Source: an uncultured Lachnospiraceae bacterium (GTDB lineage: Bacteria; Bacillota; Clostridia; Lachnospirales; Lachnospiraceae). Taken from it: a stretch of DNA of 64,000 nt. The notes below the pieces were generated by a model. The model was not told the origin of the DNA. It did no database searches and saw only the letters and a program-made list of their open reading frames with translations. This document shows, one piece after another, positions 15,788 through 25,091 of the stretch (position 1 is the stretch's first letter; each line of letters starts with the position of its first letter). The translations under genes were made by a program, and so were the position numbers. The DNA is taken from NCBI GenBank assembly GCA_902775555.1, contig CACYMQ010000005.1:62001-126000 (forward strand), in the 5' to 3' direction.

Positions 15788-17185
15788 ATGACATTCAGTT
15801 CACTGGCGTTCTTATGCATATTTCTTCCTGTGGTATTTCTGCTGCACAGCGTGATCCCTGTGCTTCGGGTGAGAAATGCTTTGCTGATCCTTGCCAGTCT
15901 GATCTTTTATTCCTATGGGGAGCCGGTTTATGTCCTGCTCCTTCTCGGCAGCGTGCTGATCAATTATACCTGCGTACTTTTGATGAAAGGGCGGAAGTGG
16001 ATGCTCATCCTTGCGGTGATCCTCAATCTTTCGCTCCTCGTCACATTCAAGTATGCAGGTTTTTTTGTGGAGAGCTTTAATTCACTGACGGGCATGAAAA
16101 TTCCGGTTCCGGAGATCAGTCTGCCCATCGGAATTTCCTTCTTTACCTTCCAGGCCCTGTCCTATGTGATCGATGTCTACCGAGGAGATGCGGACAGAGA
16201 GACGAATTTCTTCCGCGTCCTGCTATACATATCCTTCTTTCCCCAGCTGATCGCGGGACCCATCGTCCGTTTCCGCGATATTGCAGCTGAGCTGAAGGAG
16301 CGGAAGGTGAGCATCGATGAGGCGGCGCCGGGCTTCCGGCGGTTTCTCTACGGACTTGCCAAGAAGGTACTGATCGCCAATACCATGGCGGTGGTGGTGG
16401 ATGCGGTCTACGAGACGGACCCGGGACAGGTCAATATCCTTACCGCATGGATCGTTGCGGTTGCATTTCTTCTGCAGATCTATTTCGATTTCAGCGGGTA
16501 CAGCGATATGGCCATCGGCATGGGCCGGATGTTCGGCTTCCATTTCCGCGAGAATTTTGATCTGCCGTATGTGGCAACCAGCATCAGGGAATTCTGGAGA
16601 AGATGGCATATCTCGCTATCTACCTGGTTTAGAGAATATGTATACATTCCCCTGGGAGGAAACCAGAAGGGACGGGTTCGGACAGGACTGAACAAGCTGA
16701 CCGTCTTCTTCCTCTGCGGACTCTGGCATGGAGCCTCCTGGACCTATGTACTTTGGGGACTCTTTCACGGAGCCTTCAGCTTCCTGGAGGAGGCGGTACC
16801 GAAGCTGCGGAAGCTGCCGCGGGTACTGGGTCACATATATGCCCTGCTGTTGGTTACCGTGGGCTTCGTGATCTTCCGTGCGGATACGGTGGGACAGGCC
16901 TTTGGGATGCTGGGGAAAATGTTCGGCGGCTTTGATTTCGGTACGGCAGCCATGTCCTTCACACTTCAGCAGCTGACACCCTTCTTCCTGGTTATGTTGG
17001 TGGTCGGGATCCTGCTGGCCGGTCCCTTACAGTGGCTGGCAGGGAAGCTGCGGACCGGACGTCCTGCGGTGCTTGAATCCGCCATTCAATGTGTATCCTA
17101 TGGCATCGCATTGATGCTGCTGATCTGGTGTCTGCTGAGATTGTCCGGAGGTGCTTATAATCCCTTTATTTATTTCCGATTCTGA
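15788..17185 (+). CDS. MBOAT-family O-acyltransferase (AlgI/PatA-like)
   Basis: A 465-residue polytopic membrane protein with about 10-12 hydrophobic segments. The family motif ISFFTFQALSYVIDVYRGD, the FWRRWHISLSTWFREYVYIP region and the active-site His in GLWHGASWTYVLWGLFHG are intact. MBOAT proteins of this group pass acetyl groups across the membrane for O-acetylation of wall or capsule polymers. The next gene encodes a DHHW/AlgX-like partner, the usual second half of such systems. The ribosome site is weak (GGATAAAAG), 18 bases after the previous stop. Confidence 0.92.
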   Translation: MTFSSLAFLCIFLPVVFLLHSVIPVLRVRNALLILASLIFYSYGEPVYVLLLLGSVLINYTCVLLMKGRKWMLILAVILNLSLLVTFKYAGFFVESFNSLTGMKIPVPEISLPIGISFFTFQALSYVIDVYRGDADRETNFFRVLLYISFFPQLIAGPIVRFRDIAAELKERKVSIDEAAPGFRRFLYGLAKKVLIANTMAVVVDAVYETDPGQVNILTAWIVAVAFLLQIYFDFSGYSDMAIGMGRMFGFHFRENFDLPYVATSIREFWRRWHISLSTWFREYVYIPLGGNQKGRVRTGLNKLTVFFLCGLWHGASWTYVLWGLFHGAFSFLEEAVPKLRKLPRVLGHIYALLLVTVGFVIFRADTVGQAFGMLGKMFGGFDFGTAAMSFTLQQLTPFFLVMLVVGILLAGPLQWLAGKLRTGRPAVLESAIQCVSYGIALMLLIWCLLRLSGGAYNPFIYFRF

Positions 17186-17215
17186 GAGTAAGAAACTCGC
17201 TATGGAGGACTGCAA

Positions 17216-18643
17216 ATGAAGAAGATCAAGTTCATATTTCTGGCTCTGGGAATGCTGATCTGCCTTATCCCGTTTGCAGGTATGGCACTGTATCCCACAG
17301 AGAAGACCGGCGAGAATAAGAAACCGGCAGAGTTCCCGTCTCTTACCACAAAGGACGGGGGATTGAATACCGACTTTTACACACAGTTTGATACATGGTT
17401 CAACGAGCATTTTGCATTCCGGAATGAGATAGTGATGGTGGATGCCATGGTCCAGGGCAGGATCTTCGGGACGTCTGCGGAGGAGCAGGTGATCTACGGG
17501 TCGGATGGTTGGCTTTACTATGCCTCCACGCTCAGTGACTATCTAGGCACCGGTTGTATGACAGAGAGGGAACGCTTTAACCTGAGGCACAATCTGGAGC
17601 TCGTGCAGAGTTGGGCGGATGCGAAAGGGGTGGAGCTTCTGCTCACGGTTCCTCCGAACAAGAATACCCTCTACGGAAAGCATATGCCCTATTATGATTC
17701 CATGATCGTAAATCCGGACCATACGCTGTATGAGCTCCCGAAAATCTGCGAGGAGGCCGGAGTTGCTTATGCGGATCTCTATACCATGTTCAAGGAGAAA
17801 CAGGAGACACTGTATCTTCTCAGAGATTCTCACTGGAACGGGAAGGGAGCGCTGTTGGCATATCAGACCATCATGGAGAAGACGGGACGAAGCTACGAGG
17901 ATTACGCCGATGCATCCGCTACGCGGTCCAGAAGTGCGGACGGAGACCTGAACCGGATGCTGTACTCTGTATACGGAGATGCGGAGATGGACACGAAGTA
18001 TGAGATCCCGCAGGAGTACAGGTATACGACAGCAACGGAAAGTGTGGAAGACGCATGGATACTCACGGAGACTCCGGGGAAGGAGGGGTCCCTGGTAATG
18101 TTCCGGGATTCCTTTGGAAATACACTGCTTCCCTATATGGCGAATCAGTTCGGAAGGGCCTGCTTTACCAAAGAATCCCCTTATCGGCTGCAGAAGGTTG
18201 TGGAGGAGCAGCGGCCGGAGCTGGTGATCATCGAGAAGGTTGAACGAAATCTCAGGGATTTCATCACTCAGCCACCCATTATCGCAGCTGCTGTATGTTC
18301 GGATATCCGGGTGAAAGAAGCTGAGGAATCCGAAGAAGGTGAAGAGAAATCCGGGACAGATGAAACAGAGAATTTCGGGCTGAAGTCCGAAACCAGTCAG
18401 TTCGATTCCTCCATGACACAGATCACAGGAAGTGTGCCGGAGGAGCTGCTGAAGACGGATACGGAGATCCTGCTTCAGATCGACGGCACATTTTACAGCA
18501 CATACCATATCGGAACCAACGGATTTATGGTATACTTGGATGAGTCCGGTGTGCCGTCGGATGGCTGCACGCTGAAGGTGATCCTGAAGGACGGGGACAG
18601 CTGTCGGACCGTATATGAGAAGAAATGGGAGAAAGAGCAATGA
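17216..18643 (+). CDS. DHHW/AlgX-like extracytoplasmic acetyltransferase partner
   Basis: A 475-residue protein with an N-terminal membrane anchor (about residues 5-27) and an outside SGNH-like domain. DSHWNGKGALLAY is the DHHW-type motif and VMFRDSFGNTLLPYMANQFG (last ~19 residues of a longer block) is the expected second conserved motif. Early family signature WFNEHFAFRNEIV is also visible. In alginate and other exopolysaccharide systems such proteins accept acetyl groups from the MBOAT protein and place them on the polymer. The C-terminal ~120 residues form an acidic linker and a beta-rich tail of unknown role. Confidence 0.85.
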   Translation: MKKIKFIFLALGMLICLIPFAGMALYPTEKTGENKKPAEFPSLTTKDGGLNTDFYTQFDTWFNEHFAFRNEIVMVDAMVQGRIFGTSAEEQVIYGSDGWLYYASTLSDYLGTGCMTERERFNLRHNLELVQSWADAKGVELLLTVPPNKNTLYGKHMPYYDSMIVNPDHTLYELPKICEEAGVAYADLYTMFKEKQETLYLLRDSHWNGKGALLAYQTIMEKTGRSYEDYADASATRSRSADGDLNRMLYSVYGDAEMDTKYEIPQEYRYTTATESVEDAWILTETPGKEGSLVMFRDSFGNTLLPYMANQFGRACFTKESPYRLQKVVEEQRPELVIIEKVERNLRDFITQPPIIAAAVCSDIRVKEAEESEEGEEKSGTDETENFGLKSETSQFDSSMTQITGSVPEELLKTDTEILLQIDGTFYSTYHIGTNGFMVYLDESGVPSDGCTLKVILKDGDSCRTVYEKKWEKEQ

Positions 18644-19563
18644 AGAAGAAAGCATTAACGGCCGGTCTGGTCCTGGGGCTTGCACTTCTTACCGCCTGCG
18701 GTAAGAAAGCCGAGATCACGATACATGACGGCAGTGTAGATACGAAGGTGGAGGTGTCCGTTCCGAAGACGGTGGATGAGATCCTGGCAGAAGCCGAGAT
18801 CACACTGGGCGAAGAGGATGTGGCCGAGCCTGCAAAGGACTCTGAGGTTCAGGATTCTGCGGAGATTACTGTACGCAGGATGAACCATGTGACCATTACG
18901 ACAGACGGAGAGAAGAAGGAAGCAAAGCTCGCCGGCGGAACGGTGAAGGAGCTTCTGGCACAGGAGGGGATCACCCTTTCTTCTGCGCAGTCCATGAATG
19001 TGAAGGAGGAGGATCCGCTGAAGGATGGGATGGAGATCGTCATCACCACCTCCTACGGGATCACCATCACCCATGACGGTAAGACGGAGCAGGTGGACGC
19101 AGGTGTTGGAACCGTCGGAGAACTGCTGGAGAAGCAGGGGATCTCTGTGGGAAAGGATGACACGGTCACTCCTGCAATGGATACCGCCGTTTCCGAGGGT
19201 ACAAAGATCGTGGTATGCCGCGTCACCTATGAGGAAGTGAAGGAGAAGGAGGAAATCCCCTTCGAGACCGAGAAGAAGAATGACAGCTCCCTGAAGAAGG
19301 GAACCGAGAAAACTGGAACCGAGGGCGTGGCAGGAGAGAAGGAAACCACCTACCGGGTGAAGAAGGTGGACGGAAAGGAAGACAGCCGGGAGAAGCTGGA
19401 TGAGAAGGTGATAAAGGAACCGGTAAACGAGGTGATCCTGGTGGGGACCAAGGAAGGTCGGTATGAGGTGAACCGTGTGGCGGTACCCAACTGTGCGGAC
19501 GGAAGCCACGGATACTATGAGATCACATATTCGGACGGAACCGTGGAGTACGTGGAATACTAA
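18640..19563 (+). CDS. lipoprotein with DUF348 repeats and a G5 domain
   Basis: A 307-residue lipoprotein. The signal ends in the lipobox LLTACG, with Cys at about residue 21. Three DUF348-type repeats follow, seen as VSVPKTVDEILAEAEI, LAGGTVKELLAQEGITLSSA and AGVGTVGELLEKQGISVGKD, and then a G5 domain around residues 200-275 (EEIPFETEKKNDSSLKKGTE...NEVILVGTK, given by its edges). This architecture occurs in resuscitation-factor-like and wall-binding proteins, but no hydrolase domain is attached here. The ATG at 18640 overlaps the preceding stop, so it belongs to the O-acetylation gene block. Confidence 0.87.
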   Translation: MKKKALTAGLVLGLALLTACGKKAEITIHDGSVDTKVEVSVPKTVDEILAEAEITLGEEDVAEPAKDSEVQDSAEITVRRMNHVTITTDGEKKEAKLAGGTVKELLAQEGITLSSAQSMNVKEEDPLKDGMEIVITTSYGITITHDGKTEQVDAGVGTVGELLEKQGISVGKDDTVTPAMDTAVSEGTKIVVCRVTYEEVKEKEEIPFETEKKNDSSLKKGTEKTGTEGVAGEKETTYRVKKVDGKEDSREKLDEKVIKEPVNEVILVGTKEGRYEVNRVAVPNCADGSHGYYEITYSDGTVEYVEY

Positions 19564-19614
19564 GTGTTATCCTTTGCTTTTGGTGAAGGATTGTATTATG
19601 AAAGAGAGCGAGAT

Positions 19615-20172
19615 ATGGAATTTCGGGGAATCGAGAAGAGAGAGGAAGGACGTTTTATCACCCGTTATAATCTGACCTACAAAACGGCAGGCGGGACAGA
19701 GAAGGTCTATGAAATGATCAGCAGGGATAAGGACATCGCAGATTTTGCTGCCCTGCATGACAGGGGACCGGATGCGGTGGTGCTGATCATCCACAGCGAA
19801 GACGGAGAGAAGGTTCTGCTGAACAGAGAATTCCGGCTGGCACCGGGAGAGTGGGTGTACAATTTCCCGGCAGGTCTCATCGATCCCGGTGAGAATCCGG
19901 ACCAGGCGGCGGCCAGAGAGCTGCATGAGGAGACCGGCCTTACCTTGGTGGAGATCACGGATCACATCGGAGAGAGCTACAGTGCGGTGGGCTTCTCCAA
20001 TGAGAAGAATGTCTGCGTGGTGGGTACTGCCCGGGGGGAGATCATCGGAAGCGATTCGGATGCGGAAGAGATCGAGGCCGGATGGTACACGAAGGAAGAG
20101 GTTCGGGAGCTGCTGAAGAAGGAACGGTTTGCTGCCAGGACACAGGCCTACTGTTACCTTTGGTCTAAATAG
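19615..20172 (+). CDS. Nudix hydrolase (ADP-ribose pyrophosphatase-like)
   Basis: A 185-residue Nudix protein. The Nudix box is complete: G-x5-E-x7-REL-x-EET-G-L around residues 89-111, preceded by FNFPAGLIDPGE. The N-terminal beta region and the size fit ADP-ribose or nucleotide-sugar pyrophosphatases. The ATG at 19615 is chosen because the upstream in-frame GTG lies right after the previous stop with no ribosome site; the site for 19615 (GAGAGCGAG) is only moderate. A strong terminator follows. Confidence 0.85.
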   Translation: MEFRGIEKREEGRFITRYNLTYKTAGGTEKVYEMISRDKDIADFAALHDRGPDAVVLIIHSEDGEKVLLNREFRLAPGEWVYNFPAGLIDPGENPDQAAARELHEETGLTLVEITDHIGESYSAVGFSNEKNVCVVGTARGEIIGSDSDAEEIEAGWYTKEEVRELLKKERFAARTQAYCYLWSK

Positions 20173-20207
20173 TATGAAGAGGATGCGTCGATTACGTCAT
20201 CCGGGTC

Positions 20208-20245
20208 AAAAATCGCTCAGGAGGTGAACTCCGGGCGATTTTTTT
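20208..20245 (+). terminator. intrinsic terminator after the Nudix gene
   Basis: AAAAATCGC pairs with GCGATTTTT, with an inner GGAG/CTCC stem and a run of seven T. It closes the gene block that starts upstream and separates it from the zinc-ribbon genes. Confidence 0.85.
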
Positions 20246-20411
20246 GTTTCTTTTTTGGACTCCCGGCGGGCGTCACCTCCTGCTCTGCGAAAAAAGAAGT
20301 GTGCTGACAGCCCACCAAAGCAAATCCGGAAAAAGATATAATATCAGTTGACTGTAGATCTTGTTTTCTCACGTTATGATCACGGAGAAATATAGCAGGG
20401 GGAAGAGAAAA

Positions 20412-21596
20412 ATGAGAAGGGAATCAGCCTTTGAAAAAAATATAAAATGGATGATCTGGGCATCGCTTTCGGTAGGAGCCCTTTGCCACATTATCATGGT
20501 TTTTTCCGAATTCAGTGCATACTCCGGGATCGGGACTGTATTTAATCTTCTGTATCATCTGGGAAGTGCGGTGGCATTTGGCCTGATATTCCTCTCATTT
20601 TACTCGATGTCGGAGAATACGCAGGTTTACAGCGGGTACCTGTTTGGACTTACATTTGCACTGGGTGCCATAGTCGATATCTGTCTGATGTTTATGCTGA
20701 TATCCACCACGAAAGGAACGACGGAATCCCCGGTCGTCCTGATCATTTTCATTGTGATCCTGTTTGCACTGGAGGCATTTCTTGCCTTTCTCTTTGTACG
20801 ATATGCGCTGGACCGGGTCACCTGTATCCTTCCGATGGTTTTGGTATTCGTCGATTGTATTCTGAAGGGGACGGTTTTCAGCCGGGCGGACTACATGATC
20901 CATCTGGTTGAACCGACGAAGGAGGCAGTGAAGACGGCAGCTGCCATTGCGGATCAGGCGACAGGCCAGCAGACGATCGAAAAGATAAGTCACGGAAATG
21001 TATATTCCATATGGTTTCTAATGGCTCTGATCTTCCTTCTGATAGCGGTAATATCCGTATGTCTGTATTTTGATAACTCGTTCCTGAGCGAAGTCATGCA
21101 GAATCCCAAAGACATTTTTACAAAGAAGACCTTCTTTGGAACCTATACGAATCTGTATCTTCTGCCGGAGAAGGAACCGAAGAAGAAAGTAGAGTTGAGG
21201 CCGGAGAAAGGACCGACAGAAGAAACGACAAAGGAAACGATCAAAGAAACGATCAAAGAAACGATCAAAGGAACAACGGAGGAAGCAAAGAAGGTAGAAG
21301 GATCTAAGGAGCGGATCTGTCAGGAGTGCGGCTTTCCTCTTGAAAATGGAATGTCGATATGCCCTGAATGCGGTTGCCCTGTGGAGGAGCTGAGCGATAC
21401 CAAGACCGGACAGGCTGATACGGATCAACCCGTTTCCGCTTCACAGGGAAAGAAGATATGTCCGGAATGCGGTTGTCCGCTGGATCCGGGACAAACGATC
21501 TGTATGGAGTGCGGATATCCGATCCAACAGGAAGAGAAGGAAAATGTAGAAGACGGATCAAGTAATGAGGAGGGGAATGGGAATGGCATTGATTGA
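20412..21596 (+). CDS. six-helix membrane protein with C-terminal double zinc ribbons (unrecognised)
   Basis: A 394-residue protein I do not recognise as a named family. About six membrane helices fill residues 10-225. A charged Lys/Glu/Thr linker follows, containing ETIK three times in a row, encoded by a perfect 12-bp tandem repeat at 21234-21269. The tail holds two zinc ribbons, each with two CxxC knuckles: ICQECGFPL...ICPECGCPV and ICPECGCPL...ICMECGYPI. The ATG at 20412 has GGGGAAGAG upstream; the longer frame begins with TTG and has no site. It overlaps the next zinc-ribbon gene by 14 bases, so the two proteins probably work together. Confidence 0.75.
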   Translation: MRRESAFEKNIKWMIWASLSVGALCHIIMVFSEFSAYSGIGTVFNLLYHLGSAVAFGLIFLSFYSMSENTQVYSGYLFGLTFALGAIVDICLMFMLISTTKGTTESPVVLIIFIVILFALEAFLAFLFVRYALDRVTCILPMVLVFVDCILKGTVFSRADYMIHLVEPTKEAVKTAAAIADQATGQQTIEKISHGNVYSIWFLMALIFLLIAVISVCLYFDNSFLSEVMQNPKDIFTKKTFFGTYTNLYLLPEKEPKKKVELRPEKGPTEETTKETIKETIKETIKGTTEEAKKVEGSKERICQECGFPLENGMSICPECGCPVEELSDTKTGQADTDQPVSASQGKKICPECGCPLDPGQTICMECGYPIQQEEKENVEDGSSNEEGNGNGID

Positions 21597-22395
21597 TTGT
21601 CCGAATTGCGGAGCGAAAATATCTGACAAAGCGGATCACTGTGTGAAATGCGGGATCGTGGTTACAAAGGTAAACTGCGATATGAGCGATGTGCTGAAAC
21701 AGAGTTACCGGCAGGAACAGGAAGAAGCGCATATTTCTCCGGCACCGGCGGCCAAAAAGAAGAAAACAAAACTGATCATTATAGGATGTGCTGTTGCAGC
21801 GGTTGTGATAGCGGGCGTGTTCCTGACGATCTATCTGACGGGAAGACCCAGTGATATCCAGTTGTCAAAACATAGTGAAACGGTTGATGTCGGAAATACC
21901 GTGACGCTGTCGTATCACATTACACCGGAACGTTCTCAGGATGCGGAGGTTGACTGGAGAAGCTCCAATCCGGATGTTGCAACGGTGGAGAATGGTTCGG
22001 TGGTTGGTGTCTCGGAGGGAGATTGTGAGATCACGGTAACCACCAAAAACGGAATACGTGATACCTGTGTCCTGAAGGTTGAACCGGAGAAACCGGATTT
22101 CAACGCATTATATAATAAGTTCTGTGATCCGGATTGGGCTTCTGTCTCACCGGACGGTTCTTCTCTTACCATAGATACGAATCCGAATGACCGGGATAAT
22201 TATTCCAGTACGGAAGCATATGTGGGTGTAATGAGAATCAATGAAGCAGTAGGGTTCTCGTCGGCGGTTCTGGAACGAATGGAGAGTACCAGAGCTTTGG
22301 ATGGAACGCAGACCGCCAGCAGTAAAACGGTGGAGGCTTCCTGGACCTATCATCCGGATAGAGGGTTGAGGATCGTATATTCATTGGTCAAATAA
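21583..22395 (+). CDS. zinc-ribbon, single-helix protein with bacterial Ig-like domain
   Basis: A 270-residue protein. An N-terminal zinc ribbon (IDCPNCGAKISDKADHCVKCG, edges CPNCG and CVKCG) is followed by a membrane helix at about residues 65-88, and then a BIG2-like domain outside (about 95-172) with RSSNPDVATVENGSVVGVSE. The last ~95 residues are unassigned. The ATG at 21583 gives the best spacing from GAGGAGGGG. The topology puts zinc ribbon inside and Ig domain outside. It overlaps the upstream membrane zinc-ribbon gene. Role unknown. Confidence 0.78.
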   Translation: MALIDCPNCGAKISDKADHCVKCGIVVTKVNCDMSDVLKQSYRQEQEEAHISPAPAAKKKKTKLIIIGCAVAAVVIAGVFLTIYLTGRPSDIQLSKHSETVDVGNTVTLSYHITPERSQDAEVDWRSSNPDVATVENGSVVGVSEGDCEITVTTKNGIRDTCVLKVEPEKPDFNALYNKFCDPDWASVSPDGSSLTIDTNPNDRDNYSSTEAYVGVMRINEAVGFSSAVLERMESTRALDGTQTASSKTVEASWTYHPDRGLRIVYSLVK

Positions 22396-22411
22396 TGCTC
22401 GTAGGGATCGA

Positions 22412-22442
22412 GAGCAGCCTTTTTTGCGGCTGCTCTTTTTTT
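22412..22442 (+). terminator. intrinsic terminator after the zinc-ribbon pair
   Basis: AGAGCAGCC and GGCTGCTCT form a perfect 9-bp stem, followed directly by a T-run to 22442. Confidence 0.88.
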
Positions 22443-22527
22443 GGTTATGCAGATATTTAAGGATTCCTTAATAATTCCCGTGGTATCCTTACGTCAGAAG
22501 ATGAGTAAGGCTGAAAGGAGACACAGA

Positions 22528-24900
22528 ATGCTGTTTCGGATATTGAAGAAAGACATACGCCGGAGAAAGACCATGAACCTGATCCTGCTTCTGTTCGTGA
22601 TCCTGGCTACCATGTTCGTGGCCAGCGGACTGTCCAATGTAATGGCTGTCCTGAACGGAACGGATTATTACATGGACAAGGCGGGACTTGGAGATTATGT
22701 GGTCATCACCCAGGGTGAGGATGCATTTGACGGACCGGAGGATCTGGAGTCCCATCTGAAGAAGAATGAAAAGGTGAAGGGCTACCGGCTGGAGCATTAT
22801 ATCGCTTTAGCCAGGAAGGATCTTACCTATAACGGGAAAAAAGCGCAGTCCGACAGTACCATGATGCTGACGAGTATCGAGGATGACGGCCTTACATATT
22901 TCGATAAGGATAACAGGGAGATCACCGGAGTAGAGGAAGGATATACCTATGTGCAGCTTCGGTTCCTTACCGGAAATGACCTGAAGGTGGGAGATACACT
23001 TCATCTCTCGAAGGAAGGCGTGGAGCTTGACCTGATCATCGCAGGGACCTTCAAGGATGCATGCCTCGGTTCGGACATGATGGGAAATAACCGGTTCCTC
23101 ATCTCCGGAAAGGATATGGAGAAGATCGTTTCGGATCCCCGGATCAGGAAAATGTGGGGCGGCGAAATGGGTTATGTGGATACAGATGATGTTCAGGGAT
23201 TCGCAGCATCCATTTCATCCATAGATTCCATCAGCTTTGACGGCCCCAGAAGCGTACTCAGGCTTACCTACGTTCTTTCGCTGATCATCGCATTTGTGGT
23301 GCTTATCCTGTCCGTTGCGCTGATCATAGTGTCCTTCGTGGTCCTCAGGTTTGCCATCCACCTTTCTGTGATGGAAGATTTCCGCGAGATCGGAGTGATG
23401 AAGGCTATCGGTATCCGGGACCGGAAGATCCGGGGCATGTACGCTGCCAAGTATCTGGCGATCGCAGTGATCGGTGTTCTGATCGGCGGGGCCCTTAGCT
23501 TCCCCTTCGGAAGCATGCTGATCAAATCCGTCAGCGAGAATATGGTCCTCGGAAATGACAGTGATACATTGGCACATATCCTCGGCGGACTGGCCGTAGC
23601 GCTGATCATCACCGGTTTTGCATGGTTCTGTACCAGGAAGGTGAAGAAGATGTCTCCTGTGGACGCGATCCGAAACGGACAGACGGGAGAAAGATACAGG
23701 AAGAAAAAAGCAAGAGGTGCCGGGAAGGTTCGAAAGAATACGGAATTCTTCCTTGCGCTAAATGACATCCGCAGTAATCCGAAACGGTATCTCTCCGTAT
23801 TCCTCTCCATATTTATCTGTTCACTGCTGGTGCTGATGATCGTAAATATCACCACCACCATGAAGAGCGACAGCTTTGTGGAAACCTTCGGCGCAAGAAG
23901 AGACCTCTATGTTGATGATGGGGATAATATCATGACTCTGACCGGTACCGGCAGGGAAGCCTTTGATGCGTATGTCCGGGAGAAGGAGAAGATCCTCACG
24001 GATGAGGGAATGCCCTGTGAGATCAGTGATGAGATCCAGTACAAATATGAGATCCTGGTGGGAAGTGATTCCTATAAACTGGATGTACAGCAGGGGATCA
24101 ACGTCCGGTCGGACGAATACAGCTACATGGAAGGATCAGCCCCGCAGAATGCACATGAAGCTGCCATCACGCCGCAGATCGCGGAGAAGACGGGACTGAA
24201 GATGGGCGACACATTTACTGTGGATTACGGTGATCATAAGACGGATTTCCTGGTAACGGCGACCTTCCAGACCATGAACCAGCTGGGTATGGTGATCCGG
24301 GTCCATCAGGATGCGGAAACGGATTTTAAGCATCTCAGCAGCTCCTTCGCTTTTGGATTACATTTTACGGATGATCCGGATGCAAAGGAGATCGAGGCGA
24401 GAAAGGACAGGGTGAAGGAACTGTGGGGAGTAGAGGATCTGTCCGTTATGAATGCGGCGGAATTCTGTGATGACTGCATGAAGTCCGCAGATTCCATGGA
24501 ATCGGTACAGAACCTGCTGCTTCTGATCACACTGGTGGTAGTGATCCTGGTGACCGTGCTGATGGAGAGGTCCTTTGCCTCCGATGAGAAGACGCAGATC
24601 GCGCTTCTGAAGGCCGTGGGCTTCCGAAACGGTTCCATCATCAAGTGGCATGTATGGCGGTTCACCATTTGCGCATTCTTTGCCATCCTGCTGGCTCTGG
24701 CGGTATCCGTACCGGTGACGAACCTCGGTGCGACGCCGATCTTCGGAATGATGGGCTTAAAGACGGTGGATTACAGGTATAACATCAGTATGACCTTAGC
24801 CTATCCGGCCATCATTTTCGTCTTCACGATCCTGGTAACCTGGATCGTGGCACAGTGCACACGAAAGATCAAGAGCAGCGATACGGCAAATATCGAGTAA
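22528..24900 (+). CDS. ABC transporter permease, two FtsX domains
   Basis: A 790-residue permease with an N-terminal helix, an outside domain, three helices with the FtsX signature MEDFREIGVMKAIGIRDRKI (about residues 285-310), a further helix and outside domain, and a second FtsX block at the C-terminus (SDEKTQIALLKAVGFRNGSI). This is the two-repeat layout of MacB/Vex-type exporters or peptide-sensing transporters. The ATG at 22528 has AAAGGAG at good spacing; the longer reading frame is untranslated leader. Its ATPase is encoded at 25092 after a repeat-rich gap, and a two-component system follows. Confidence 0.9.
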   Translation: MLFRILKKDIRRRKTMNLILLLFVILATMFVASGLSNVMAVLNGTDYYMDKAGLGDYVVITQGEDAFDGPEDLESHLKKNEKVKGYRLEHYIALARKDLTYNGKKAQSDSTMMLTSIEDDGLTYFDKDNREITGVEEGYTYVQLRFLTGNDLKVGDTLHLSKEGVELDLIIAGTFKDACLGSDMMGNNRFLISGKDMEKIVSDPRIRKMWGGEMGYVDTDDVQGFAASISSIDSISFDGPRSVLRLTYVLSLIIAFVVLILSVALIIVSFVVLRFAIHLSVMEDFREIGVMKAIGIRDRKIRGMYAAKYLAIAVIGVLIGGALSFPFGSMLIKSVSENMVLGNDSDTLAHILGGLAVALIITGFAWFCTRKVKKMSPVDAIRNGQTGERYRKKKARGAGKVRKNTEFFLALNDIRSNPKRYLSVFLSIFICSLLVLMIVNITTTMKSDSFVETFGARRDLYVDDGDNIMTLTGTGREAFDAYVREKEKILTDEGMPCEISDEIQYKYEILVGSDSYKLDVQQGINVRSDEYSYMEGSAPQNAHEAAITPQIAEKTGLKMGDTFTVDYGDHKTDFLVTATFQTMNQLGMVIRVHQDAETDFKHLSSSFAFGLHFTDDPDAKEIEARKDRVKELWGVEDLSVMNAAEFCDDCMKSADSMESVQNLLLLITLVVVILVTVLMERSFASDEKTQIALLKAVGFRNGSIIKWHVWRFTICAFFAILLALAVSVPVTNLGATPIFGMMGLKTVDYRYNISMTLAYPAIIFVFTILVTWIVAQCTRKIKSSDTANIE

Positions 24901-24935
24901 ACGTCCGCTATGAAGGGATAGAGCGACGGACCATA

Positions 24936-25042
24936 AGATTCTTCGCCTGCGGCTCAGAATGACAGGCCCGGCGCAGAATGACAAGCCCGGCTCAGAATGA
25001 CAAGTATAACTGTATTGTCATCCTGAGCGAAGCGAAGGATCC
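24936..25042. repeat. dispersed repeat cluster with inverted arms and 19-bp tandem units
   Basis: The stretch between the permease and its ATPase holds AGATTCTTCG-N7-CTCAGAATGACA, then CAGAATGACA again at 24974 and 24993 in a 19-bp step. An inverted arm follows at 25016-25042 (TGTCATCCTGAGC...GCGAAGGATCC). The same building blocks recur at 46153-46300, so this is a dispersed repeat family rather than local chance. It may fold into a hairpin in the mRNA and alter ATPase expression. Confidence 0.7.
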
Positions 25043-25091
25043 TGCGGACGATAAGCAAACAGAAAAATGATCGAAAAAGAAGGAGATAGCC

